From Microbacterium oryzae (GTDB lineage: Bacteria > Actinomycetota > Actinomycetes > Actinomycetales > Microbacteriaceae): 64,000 nucleotides of DNA. Below the pieces are notes generated by a model. That model was not told where the DNA came from and did not search any database. It worked only from the letters and a program-made list of their open reading frames with translations. The translations under genes were made by a program, and so were the position numbers. Below, one piece after another: positions 16,533 through 24,334 of this stretch; the first letter of the stretch is position 1; every line of letters starts with the position of its first letter. The DNA lies in NCBI RefSeq assembly GCF_030406385.1, contig NZ_JAUEPM010000004.1, forward strand, positions 1 through 64,000, given 5' to 3'.

Positions 16533-17792
16533 GTGAGCGCGGGCTCGGGCGGCGCACTGGTGCAGCGCACCGACTGCGTCGTCGTGGGCGGCGGACCGGC
16601 GGGGCTCGTCGTCGGGCTGATCCTCGCTCGCGCCGGGGTTCGGGTCACGGTGCTGGAGAAGCACGCGGACTTCCTGCGCGACTTCCGCGGCGATACCGTG
16701 CATCCCGCCACCATGGATCTCCTCGAGGGCCTCGGGCTCTTCGAGCGGTTCGATGCGCTGCCGCATTCGCGCGTCCGCCGTGTCGCGCTGCCGGGGGCGG
16801 ATGGCCGCGAGGTCGCCCTCGTGCAGTTCGACCGGCTGCCCGTGCGCCACCCCTACATCGCGATGGTGCCGCAGTGGGATCTGCTCGACCTCCTCGCGGC
16901 GGCGGGCGATGCGGAGCCGACCTTCACGCTCCTCACCGAACATGAGGCCACCGGCGTGCTGCGGGATGGCGGCCGCGTCATCGGCGTCGAGTACGCGTCG
17001 CCGTCCGGCACCGGCCAGGTCCTCGCGGACCTGACGGTGGCGTGCGACGGCCGCACCTCGACGGTCCGCCGCGCGGTCGGCTTCCCCGTGAGGGAGCACA
17101 CGGTCGGATTCGACGTCTGGTGGTACCGGATCCCCACCGAGCGGCACCTCCGGGAATCCCTGCTCCCGCGCATGAAAGACGGCTCAGCGGCCATCGCCAT
17201 CCCTCGCGACGGATACGTGCAGGCTGCCGCGCTCGGCAGGAAGGGGACGGACGCGGAGGTCCGGGCTCGGGGCATCGAAGCCTTCCGCGCCGAGAGCGCG
17301 GCGCTCTTTCCCGAGCTCGCCGACGACGTCGATGCCATCGCCTCCATGGACGACGTGAAGCTCCTCGGCGTGCGCCTCGACCGATTGCGCCGCTGGCACG
17401 CGCCGGGCGTGCTCTGCATCGGCGACGCCGCTCACGCGATGTCGCCAGTGGGAGGAGTGGGGATCAACCTCGCCATCCAGGACGCCGTCGCGACCGCGCG
17501 CATCGTCGCGGGACCGCTGCGCCGGGGCGAGATGCGGGAGCGGCGAGCAGACCGTGTGCTGGCTCGCGTGCAGCGGCGGCGCATCCTCCCGACCGTGATC
17601 ATCCAGAGCCTGCAGCGGGTCATGCACGCGCGCATCATCGAGCCCGCCCTCCGCGGCGAGCGCGTCGCGGCCTCACCGCGGCTCGCGTCGATCGTGCGCC
17701 GCTTCCCCATCGTCACGGTGCTCCCCGCGCTCCTCGTCGGAGTCGGTCCGCGCCCGGAGAAGGCGCCACGATGGGCTCGACGGAACCGCTGA
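16533..17792 (+). CDS. FAD-dependent aromatic-type monooxygenase
   Basis: The 419-residue protein has class A flavoprotein monooxygenase motifs. The Rossmann GGGPAGLVVGLILARAG lies at ~18-34. The DG fingerprint is near 170 ('VACDGRTSTVRRAVG'), and the second FAD motif is 'LCIGDAAHAMSPVGGVGIN' (near 295-313). Such enzymes hydroxylate phenolic or polyketide-like substrates using NAD(P)H and O2. GTG at 16533 follows the phzF stop by 11 bp; a second GTG at 16560 is an alternative. Confidence 0.85.
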   Translation: MSAGSGGALVQRTDCVVVGGGPAGLVVGLILARAGVRVTVLEKHADFLRDFRGDTVHPATMDLLEGLGLFERFDALPHSRVRRVALPGADGREVALVQFDRLPVRHPYIAMVPQWDLLDLLAAAGDAEPTFTLLTEHEATGVLRDGGRVIGVEYASPSGTGQVLADLTVACDGRTSTVRRAVGFPVREHTVGFDVWWYRIPTERHLRESLLPRMKDGSAAIAIPRDGYVQAAALGRKGTDAEVRARGIEAFRAESAALFPELADDVDAIASMDDVKLLGVRLDRLRRWHAPGVLCIGDAAHAMSPVGGVGINLAIQDAVATARIVAGPLRRGEMRERRADRVLARVQRRRILPTVIIQSLQRVMHARIIEPALRGERVAASPRLASIVRRFPIVTVLPALLVGVGPRPEKAPRWARRNR

Positions 17793-17828
17793 CGCGGGGC
17801 GCCTCGCTGGACGACGGCTCGACGACCT

Positions 17829-17842
17829 GCAGCCCGGGCTGC
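17829..17842. terminator. Short palindrome between convergent genes
   Basis: GCAGCCCGGGCTGC is a 14-bp perfect palindrome between the convergent monooxygenase and diacylglycerol kinase genes. It could serve as a weak terminator, but it lacks a loop of normal size and a T tract. Confidence 0.35.
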
Positions 17843-17855
17843 CCGCGGAGCCCTT

Positions 17856-18872
17856 CTAGTCGCTCGATTCCGCGGGCACGCGCACGGTGAGCTTTCCGGG
17901 CTCCACCCACGTGCGGATGGCGGTGGCGCGGCCGAATTCGTCGCCGTCGAGCTCGATCAGCTCGGGCCGGCTCACGGTCATCGTGAAGCGCTCGCCCCTG
18001 ATGTAGTTCAGCGCCTCCACCTCCTTCGTCCGGAACTTGCGCCCCAGCCGGGTGCGACTGAGAACACCGTTCTCCCAGATGATCTTGCTGGCGATCTGCG
18101 CCCAGCTGACGATCCCCTCTGGACGGAGCAGCACGATGTCGAGCTGCCCGTCGTCGACGGCGGCATCGGGCAGCAGCAGCACGTTGGCCTGCAGCGAACC
18201 GCAGTTGCCGATGATGACGGTGTGCGCGCGCATCGAGCGGGTGCGCTCGGCGTCCAGCTTGTATCGGATGCGCAGCTGATTCTTGTCACGCAGCGCGAGC
18301 ACGATCGCCTTCACATACGCGAGCCAGCCGATCTTCGCCTTCAACTCGTCGTCGGTGTGGGCGAGCATCTTCGCATCGAGCCCGAAGCCCGCCATCACGA
18401 GGTAGGCGTGCCGGTCGGTGCGGGAGTCCTCACGGCGGATCTCGACCATCGCGAGATCGATCTGCCTGTCGTCGCCGGTGAACGCCGAGTGGATCGAGTG
18501 CTCGAGGTCGTCGAGGGTCAGCTTGAGGTTGCGGGCGAGCAGGTTCCCGGTGCCGGATGGCAGCAGCGCCAGTGACACGTCGTGCTCGCTCACCGCTTCG
18601 GCGACCGCGCGCACGGTGCCGTCGCCCCCGGCGACGATGATCATGTCGACGTTCTCGGCGAGCGCCGCGTCAGTCGCGCCCTTGCCGGGGTCCTCCGCCG
18701 TGGTCTCGAACCAGAGCGTCTCGCCCCACCCCGCCGCGGCCTGCTCCGCGGCGACGACCTCCTGGATGGCGGGCAGGTCCACCTTGATCGGGTTGTAGAC
18801 GACGGCGGCGACGCGCCGCCGCCCCTCCCCGGGCGTGTGGGTCGGCTGGTCGGACTGAGCCTCATCGGTCAT
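17856..18872 (-). CDS. Diacylglycerol/lipid kinase (DagK-like)
   Basis: The 338-residue protein belongs to the DAGK catalytic family. It has the nucleotide-binding GGDGTVR (near residue 80), 'LPSGTGNLLARNL' (~105), and 'MAGFGLDAKMLAHTDDELKAKIGWLAYV'. It would phosphorylate diacylglycerol or a related lipid at the inner membrane face, recycling lipid for phosphatidic acid synthesis. It is a soluble DagB-type enzyme with no membrane segments. The ATG at 18872 has an AGGTG site 5 nt upstream. Confidence 0.9.
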   Translation of the reverse strand: MTDEAQSDQPTHTPGEGRRRVAAVVYNPIKVDLPAIQEVVAAEQAAAGWGETLWFETTAEDPGKGATDAALAENVDMIIVAGGDGTVRAVAEAVSEHDVSLALLPSGTGNLLARNLKLTLDDLEHSIHSAFTGDDRQIDLAMVEIRREDSRTDRHAYLVMAGFGLDAKMLAHTDDELKAKIGWLAYVKAIVLALRDKNQLRIRYKLDAERTRSMRAHTVIIGNCGSLQANVLLLPDAAVDDGQLDIVLLRPEGIVSWAQIASKIIWENGVLSRTRLGRKFRTKEVEALNYIRGERFTMTVSRPELIELDGDEFGRATAIRTWVEPGKLTVRVPAESSD

Positions 18873-18999
18873 TCGGGCACCTCACTCCGGATGTATTGCG
18901 CTTCCTGCCATGATGACCCCTCCGCGGCATCGCCGCGCACCGCGTGCACGGCGAGCCAGGGCGCGGAGCGCCTCGCGACGTCCCTGAGCACGGCAGCAG

Positions 19000-19266
19000 C
19001 TAGAAGTCATTCGTGCTCCCCCGCCCGGAGGGTGCGCCGATGTGGACATTCCTCGTGAGCCGGATGACCGGCCGGATCAGCAGCTCCACCGACCCGATGA
19101 GGAACAGCCACGTTCCCGCCGTGGTCGTGGCCTCGCTGAAGAAGAGCACGCTGCCGATGATGAACCACAACGCCACCATCACGTCGTTGACGATGGAGAG
19201 CGTCTCGTAGCGGTTGTGGAGGATGAGCTCCCGGTCGCCGAGCGGTATCTCCAGGTTCTTCCCCAC
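19000..19266 (-). CDS. YrhK-domain small membrane protein
   Basis: The 88-residue protein has the YrhK pattern. It starts 'LGDRELILHNRYETLSIVNDVMVALWFIIGSVLFF', followed by a second helix 'TAGTWLFLIGSVELLIRPVIRL', so two membrane segments. The function is unknown; in Bacillus yrhK lies near a formate dehydrogenase-like locus, but nothing similar is here. The start is GTG at 19266, with GAGGGGAC a few bases upstream. Confidence 0.8.
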   Translation of the reverse strand: MGKNLEIPLGDRELILHNRYETLSIVNDVMVALWFIIGSVLFFSEATTTAGTWLFLIGSVELLIRPVIRLTRNVHIGAPSGRGSTNDF

Positions 19267-19403
19267 CTCAGTCCCCTCGCCGATCGCGGCCCTACTCTAC
19301 GCCTCTGGAGGACGGCAACCCCCTTCGGACGGCACGCTCCGCACCCGTAACCTCGCGTGAGCCGTCGCGCTGCACCAGGCACAGAAGAGAACGGAGCGCG
19401 CAG

Positions 19404-20312
19404 ATGTCGGGTCTCGAGATCCTGAACGTGCTCAGCGGCATCCTGGGCGCGGCACTCATCCTCCTGTGCCTGGACGACGTCTTCCACAACCTCTTCCATC
19501 CCGCAGGGCAGGGGCGTCTGAGCGGGTTCGCGATGAGGGGGACGTGGCGGCTGTCGCGCAGGCTGCGCAGGTGGCCGTCCCCGATGACCGGGCCCGTCGG
19601 CATCATTGCGGTGATCGCGATGTGGGTCCTCCTGCAGGTCATCGGATGGGCGCTGGTCTACCTTCCACAGGTGCCCGCCGGCTTCGCGTACTCCACCGGG
19701 GTCGATCCCTCTCACTATCCCCCCTTCTTCGAGTCCGTCTATCTCTCCCTCGTCGCGCTCACCACCCTCGGATTCGGCGACGTGGTCCCCACCCATCCCG
19801 CGCTGCGCATCCTCGCACCGCTGGAAGCCCTCACCGGCTTCGTCCTCTTCACGGCGTGCGTGTCGTGGATCATGCAGCTCTATCCCGCGCTGAACAGACG
19901 ACGAACAGCCGCCCTGACGCTCGGGAATCTCATCCGCGCAGGCTTCCTCGCGCGCTTGCGCCACGGCGAGGAGCGTGACGCCGACGCGATCGTGCTCACC
20001 GAGCTCGCCGGGACTCTCGCGCAGGCGCGCGCCGATCTCACGCAGAACGGGGAGACCTACTACTTCGTGGACGCGGACCGATCGACGGGACTCGCTCCCG
20101 CGATGGCGTCGGCATGGCGATTGGCATCGGCGGCCGAGCGGGCGCAGAACCCGAGCGTGCGATCCGCCGGCGCAGCGCTCGCCGGCGCGACGGCGAACCT
20201 CACGCAGCTCCTCGAGGCCGAGTACCTCAGCACGGACCATGTCGGCACAGTCGCCCTGATCGCGGCATGCTCTCGTGATCGCAGAGAGCCCACCGTGCTG
20301 CGTTCCGACTGA
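19404..20312 (+). CDS. Potassium channel (two-TM pore type)
   Basis: The 302-residue protein has an N-terminal helix (residues 8-25), a second helix (63-85), a pore loop with selectivity filter TTLGFGD (120-126) and an inner helix ('LEALTGFVLFTACVSWIMQLY'). The TLGFGD filter is the K+-channel signature with the Gly-Phe-Gly variant. The C-terminal ~140 residues are cytoplasmic and helical, with no RCK/TrkA-N signature. A GGAG ribosome site precedes the ATG. It stands alone. Confidence 0.88.
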   Translation: MSGLEILNVLSGILGAALILLCLDDVFHNLFHPAGQGRLSGFAMRGTWRLSRRLRRWPSPMTGPVGIIAVIAMWVLLQVIGWALVYLPQVPAGFAYSTGVDPSHYPPFFESVYLSLVALTTLGFGDVVPTHPALRILAPLEALTGFVLFTACVSWIMQLYPALNRRRTAALTLGNLIRAGFLARLRHGEERDADAIVLTELAGTLAQARADLTQNGETYYFVDADRSTGLAPAMASAWRLASAAERAQNPSVRSAGAALAGATANLTQLLEAEYLSTDHVGTVALIAACSRDRREPTVLRSD

Positions 20313-20354
20313 GTTCCTGAGCCCTTCCTTTGCGCCGGTGAGGAAATCACAGAA

Positions 20355-20398
20355 AGGTAACGCCACCTCTTGCCTGCGTTACCTCGCCGTTATAGAGT
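20355..20398 (+). promoter_or_regulatory. Promoter with inverted-repeat operator over the -35
   Basis: TTGCCT (20370-20375), a 17-bp spacer and TAGAGT (20393-20398) form a good vegetative promoter. The perfect 9-bp inverted repeat AGGTAACGC (20355-20363) / GCGTTACCT (20376-20384) brackets the -35 hexamer, so a dimeric repressor could occlude it. The GTAAC half-site also resembles actinobacterial MtrA-type sites, but this is only a resemblance. No gene with a start codon follows for 155 bp; a structured RNA candidate does. Confidence 0.65.
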
Positions 20399-20403
20399 CA
20401 TCG

Positions 20404-20505
20404 CACGGCAGCTGTTTTGCTGTGGCAGCTGCCGACATGTGATTGCAGGACACTCTTGGTGCAAGGGACAAGGGCCGGGCGGCTTCCTCTCCGCCCGGCC
20501 CTTAC
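20404..20505 (+). ncRNA. Candidate structured small RNA (~100 nt)
   Basis: This follows a strong promoter and ends in a strong intrinsic terminator, with no credible open frame. The first hairpin has arms CGGCAGCTG (20406-20414) and CAGCTGCCG (20426-20434) with an 11-nt loop. A smaller stem TTGCA / TGCAA brackets about 12 nt (around 20443-20464). The 3' end is a 13-bp GC-rich stem-loop. I cannot match it to a named actinobacterial RNA family. Alternatively it could be a 5' leader of the MarR gene, but that gene has its own leaderless-type -10 box and the terminator lies before it. Confidence 0.55.
20470..20503 (+). terminator. Intrinsic terminator of the small RNA
   Basis: A perfect 13-bp stem AAGGGCCGGGCGG / CCGCCCGGCCCTT with an 8-nt loop is followed by ACTTGCG. 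It is among the strongest hairpins in the window and lies 50 bp before the MarR start. Confidence 0.85.
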
Positions 20506-20552
20506 TTGCGTCAGCAGACCTATGAGCGCGCATAGACCGCTACCCTGAACGC

Positions 20553-20993
20553 ATGGGGGACCGAAGACTCGCGATCGAAGCGTGGGAAAGCCTCTTCCGA
20601 GCGCAGCACGAGGTGTTCGGCAAGCTCTCCGGCGACTTCATCGGCACCGACCTCTCGCAAGCGGAGTACGACGTGCTCCTCACCGTCACGCGCGCGCCCG
20701 ACATGACCGCCAGGCTGCGCGATGTCACCGCCAACATGCTCATCAGCCAGCCCAGCGTCTCACGACTGGTCGATCGGATGGTCGGGCGGGGCCTCGTGAC
20801 GAAGTGCAGCGATCCCGATGACGGTCGCGGCGCGCTGGTCACCGCCACAGAGGAGGGCGCGCACGCGTTCCGCGTCATCGGCGCCGCACACGGGCGCAGC
20901 ATCGCCGAGCACATGTCGTGCTTCGACGACGAGGAGCTGCGGACGCTCCTCACGCTCACCGAGAAGCTGCGCGGCTACCGCTCGGGAGAGTGA
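20553..20993 (+). CDS. MarR-family regulator
   Basis: The 146-residue protein has a MarR winged helix-turn-helix ('LSQAEYDVLLTVTRAPDMTARLRDVTANMLISQPSVSRLVDRMVGRGLVTKCSDPDDGRGALVTATEEG', residues ~32-100). It is likely to bind a palindromic DNA site and respond to a small ligand. TACCCT ends 6 nt before the ATG, so it is probably leaderless. Its 3' end overlaps the convergent MFS gene by 19 bp. The regulated gene is not obvious from position. Confidence 0.88.
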   Translation: MGDRRLAIEAWESLFRAQHEVFGKLSGDFIGTDLSQAEYDVLLTVTRAPDMTARLRDVTANMLISQPSVSRLVDRMVGRGLVTKCSDPDDGRGALVTATEEGAHAFRVIGAAHGRSIAEHMSCFDDEELRTLLTLTEKLRGYRSGE

Positions 20994-22444
20994 TGCGGCG
21001 GGGCGGGTTCGTCGAACCCGGCCCGCGCCTCGACCGGTGAGACGAGACCGTCCCTCGCCGCGGGCTCGCTCGACGCAGGCTCGCTCGCGGCCGCACCCTG
21101 GCCATCCGTCATGAACTGCTTCGAGAGCATCCGGTAGGCGGGCAGCAGGAATCCGGAGAGCGCGAGGGCGACCGCGACGATACCCGCCACGAGGAACACC
21201 AGTCCGATGCCGCGGGCGTCTCCCTGACCCAGCAGCCACGACCAGCGTCGCTGCCCGTCTTCCGACCGCATATACGGGATGACCCACAGCTGCGCGATCG
21301 GCGCGATGAGGAACGACGTGATCGGCGCGGACGCCGCCTCGAACGTCATCGCGAATCCGAACACGCGCCCCTGCTTCTCGTACGGCGTCACCTTCTGGAT
21401 GACCGTCTGCTCGGCCGCCTCGACCGCCGGCACGAAGCACATGTAGACCCACATCCCCGCGATGTACAGCCACGCCCACTCGCGGAGGGCGAAGACCGCG
21501 CCGACGAGGCCGATGAACGCCGCGATGAGGAGCATCGTCCGGATGGGGTTGCGCCCGAGCCCGACCTTGGCGATCACCATGCCGCCGACGATGAAGCCGG
21601 TGGAGGTCACCGCGAGCCAGACGCCCCACATCTCGACGGAGAACATCTCCAGCCCGTACGGGTCCATCAGCGCCATGTAGACGCCGCCGACGAGGTTGTT
21701 CAGCGTCGTGAAGAGGATGAGCGTCAGAAGTCCCGGGACGAGGCGCACCGCTCGCACGCCGCCGGCGACATCCACCCACCGCGGCTGCCCCTCCGCGTGC
21801 ACGATCTCCCGCTCGGGGATGCGGATGGCCAGGAGATGCACGAGCGAGAGGGCGATCGCGACGAGGGCGATCAGGATGGTCCCTCCCATGCCGAGGAAGC
21901 CGATCGACAGGCCGCTGAAGACGCTCGTGACGAGGAACGCGAGCCCCTGCACCGTGCCCACGAGCCCGTTCGCGTTCGCGTGCTTCTCGACGGGGACGAG
22001 CAGGGTGACCGTGGTCGACAGCGCGATGTTGCGCAGCTGCTCGACGACCGCGCCCGCCAGCATCACGACGGCGAAGATCCAGAACCACGGCCGAGTCAGA
22101 TCGACCATCCGCTCCTCGCCGAGCAGGAAGTAGAACACGGCGTCGAGGCAGAAGACGACGAAGGCGGCGAGCGTCGCCCATGCCATGACCGCCTTCTTGC
22201 GGAACCGGTCGACGAGCGTGCCGAAGAACATGCTGAACAGCGCGATGAAGAGCATGTACGCGCCGCCGATGACGCCCGTCGCGATGACGTTCTCGGTCTC
22301 AAGGTAGATCCAGAACGTGAGCCCGAACCACAGGTAGCTCGTGGTGATGTTCGCGAACGCCGTGTTCACGAGCACGTGCACGAAGCTGCGCATGCCGTTC
22401 TCGGGTGGCGCTGGCGCGCCCGGATGAGTCTGCTGATCGGCCAT
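20975..22444 (-). CDS. MFS transporter (macrolide-efflux-like, MFS_3 type)
   Basis: The 489-residue protein is predicted to have 12 helices. It has 'SYLWFGLTFWIYLETENVIATGVIGGAYMLFIALFSMFFGTLVDRFRKKAVM', the MFS loop 2-3 motif (GTLVDRFRKK) typical of MefA/EntS-like exporters. The cytosolic C-terminal tail of about 50 residues is Ala/Glu/Pro-rich. It probably exports hydrophobic or xenobiotic compounds. The ATG at 22444 has a GGGACG stretch upstream as a weak ribosome site. Confidence 0.85.
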   Translation of the reverse strand: MADQQTHPGAPAPPENGMRSFVHVLVNTAFANITTSYLWFGLTFWIYLETENVIATGVIGGAYMLFIALFSMFFGTLVDRFRKKAVMAWATLAAFVVFCLDAVFYFLLGEERMVDLTRPWFWIFAVVMLAGAVVEQLRNIALSTTVTLLVPVEKHANANGLVGTVQGLAFLVTSVFSGLSIGFLGMGGTILIALVAIALSLVHLLAIRIPEREIVHAEGQPRWVDVAGGVRAVRLVPGLLTLILFTTLNNLVGGVYMALMDPYGLEMFSVEMWGVWLAVTSTGFIVGGMVIAKVGLGRNPIRTMLLIAAFIGLVGAVFALREWAWLYIAGMWVYMCFVPAVEAAEQTVIQKVTPYEKQGRVFGFAMTFEAASAPITSFLIAPIAQLWVIPYMRSEDGQRRWSWLLGQGDARGIGLVFLVAGIVAVALALSGFLLPAYRMLSKQFMTDGQGAAASEPASSEPAARDGLVSPVEARAGFDEPAPPHHSPER

Positions 22445-22589
22445 GATCGTCCCGTCGTCGCACGCCGTCGCGAGGATGATCCCAACCGCCGCTCAGGCCG
22501 TCAAGAGGATCAGTGCGCGTCGGCCTCGACGTCCCGGATCGGGCGTAACGTCGATGACGACGGAGCAGACGCGAGCGGAGGCAGGACCC

Positions 22590-24314
22590 ATGACCAACGT
22601 GGCAGAGAACATCGTCGAGGTGCTGAAGGCGAACGGCGTGGAGCGGGTGTACGGCATCCCCGGCGACTCCCTGAACGGCTTCACCGACGCTCTGCGCAAG
22701 GACGGGTCCGTCGAGTGGGTGCACGTGCGCCACGAGGAGTCCGCCGCCTTCGCGGCCGCGGCCGACGCCGCCCTCACCGGGGAGCTCGCCGTCGCCGCCG
22801 GGTCCTGCGGCCCCGGCAACCTCCACCTCATCAACGGGCTGTACGACGCGCAGCGCTCGCGCGTTCCGGTGCTCGCGATCGCCGCGCACATCCCCACCTC
22901 CGAGATCGGCACCAACTACTTCCAGGAGACGCATCCGCAGGAGCTGTTCCGCGAGTGCAGCGTCTACGTCGAGTACGTGGCCGACCCGAGTCAGATGCCC
23001 CGCATCCTCGAGATCGCCATGCGCGCCGCGATCGAGCAGCGCGGCGTCGCGGTCATCGTCATCCCGGGCGACGTGGCGCTCGCCGACGCCGCATCCGAGC
23101 GCGTGACGGTCATCGAGCGCACGCACCCTGTCGTGGTGCCGAGTGAGGAGGAGCTCACTCGCGCGGCGCGCATCCTCGACGGGGCGAAGAAGGTCACCAT
23201 CCTCGCCGGAGCGGGAACCCAGGGCGCGCACGACGAGGTGGTCGCCCTCGCCGACCGGCTCGCGGCTCCCATCGTCCACGCGCTGCGCGGCAAGGAGTTC
23301 CTCGAGTACGACAACCCGTTCGATGTGGGACTGACCGGTCTCCTCGGCTTCGCTTCCGGCTACCGCGCCATGGACGCGGCCGACGCCGTCCTCATGCTCG
23401 GCACCGACTTCCCGTACCCGCAGTTCTATCCCGATCACGCGAAGACCATCCAGGTCGACATCCGCGGCTCCCAGCTCGGGCGACGCCATCCGCTCGATCT
23501 CGGCCTCGTCGGCGACGTCAAGGCTACCGCCGCCGCCCTCCTCCCCAGACTGGCGGATGGCCGCTCCCGCAGCCACCTGGAGGACGCGCGCGATCATTAC
23601 ACCAAGACGCGCCGGAAGCTCGACGAGCTCGCCGTTCCCCGGCGCGGCTCGCACCCGATCCATCCGCAGTACCTCGCCCGCCTCATCGACGAGGCGGCGG
23701 CCGACGACACGGTCTTCACCGCCGACGTCGGATCCCCGGTCGTGTGGGCGAGCCGCTACCTCACGATGAATGGACGGCGCCGGCTCGTCGGCTCGTTCAG
23801 CCACGGCTCCATGGCGAACGCGCTCATGCACGGGATCGGCGCGCAGGCCGCCGACCGCGACCGGCAGGTCGTCGCCCTCGCCGGCGACGGCGGGCTCGCG
23901 ATGATGCTCGGCGAGCTCATCACGCTCACGCAGAACAAGCTGCCGGTGAAGACGGTGGTCTTCAACAACTCCTCGCTGAACTTCGTCGAGCTGGAGATGA
24001 AGGCCGCCGGCTTCGTCACGTACGGCACCGATCTCGCCAACCCCGACTTCGCCGCGGTGGCGGCCGCGCTCGGCATCAAGGGCATCCGCGTCGAGCGGTC
24101 GGACCAGCTGCCAGACGCCGTGGCCGAGCTGCTCGCGCACGACGGGCCGGCCCTCCTCGACGTCGTGACCGAGCGGCAGGAGCTCTCGCTGCCGCCATCC
24201 ATCACGGCCGACCAGGTCGGCGGATTCGCGCTCTACGCCATCCGCACGGTGCTGTCCGGGCGGGGCGACGAGCTGCTCGACCTTGCCCGTGCGAACTGGC
24301 GGCAGCTGTTCTGA
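22590..24314 (+). CDS. poxB: Pyruvate oxidase/dehydrogenase-type ThDP enzyme
   Basis: The 574-residue protein has the three-domain ThDP enzyme layout. The N-terminal PYR domain has the catalytic Glu in 'HVRHEESAAFAAAADA'. The central domain has 'ILAGAGTQGAHDEV'. The C-terminal ThDP-binding domain has GDGGLAMM...NNSSLNF (GDG-x~25-NN motif). It best fits pyruvate dehydrogenase (quinone) or pyruvate oxidase, converting pyruvate to acetate and CO2 with FAD, membrane-associated. Acetolactate synthase is less likely because no regulatory subunit gene follows. The ATG at 22590 has an AGGA site. An upstream TAACGT suggests a short 5' leader. Confidence 0.85.
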   Translation: MTNVAENIVEVLKANGVERVYGIPGDSLNGFTDALRKDGSVEWVHVRHEESAAFAAAADAALTGELAVAAGSCGPGNLHLINGLYDAQRSRVPVLAIAAHIPTSEIGTNYFQETHPQELFRECSVYVEYVADPSQMPRILEIAMRAAIEQRGVAVIVIPGDVALADAASERVTVIERTHPVVVPSEEELTRAARILDGAKKVTILAGAGTQGAHDEVVALADRLAAPIVHALRGKEFLEYDNPFDVGLTGLLGFASGYRAMDAADAVLMLGTDFPYPQFYPDHAKTIQVDIRGSQLGRRHPLDLGLVGDVKATAAALLPRLADGRSRSHLEDARDHYTKTRRKLDELAVPRRGSHPIHPQYLARLIDEAAADDTVFTADVGSPVVWASRYLTMNGRRRLVGSFSHGSMANALMHGIGAQAADRDRQVVALAGDGGLAMMLGELITLTQNKLPVKTVVFNNSSLNFVELEMKAAGFVTYGTDLANPDFAAVAAALGIKGIRVERSDQLPDAVAELLAHDGPALLDVVTERQELSLPPSITADQVGGFALYAIRTVLSGRGDELLDLARANWRQLF

Positions 24315-24334
24315 CTGCCCGGCATACTGGTCTC

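Noticed and set aside
18873..18999. Possible small gene between the diacylglycerol kinase and the YrhK-like gene
   Set aside because: No frame with a ribosome site or -10 box, and no recognisable peptide.
20435..20530. Short GTG frame inside the small RNA candidate
   Set aside because: It would translate through the terminator stem, has no ribosome site and encodes no recognisable peptide; the ATG here is followed at once by a stop.
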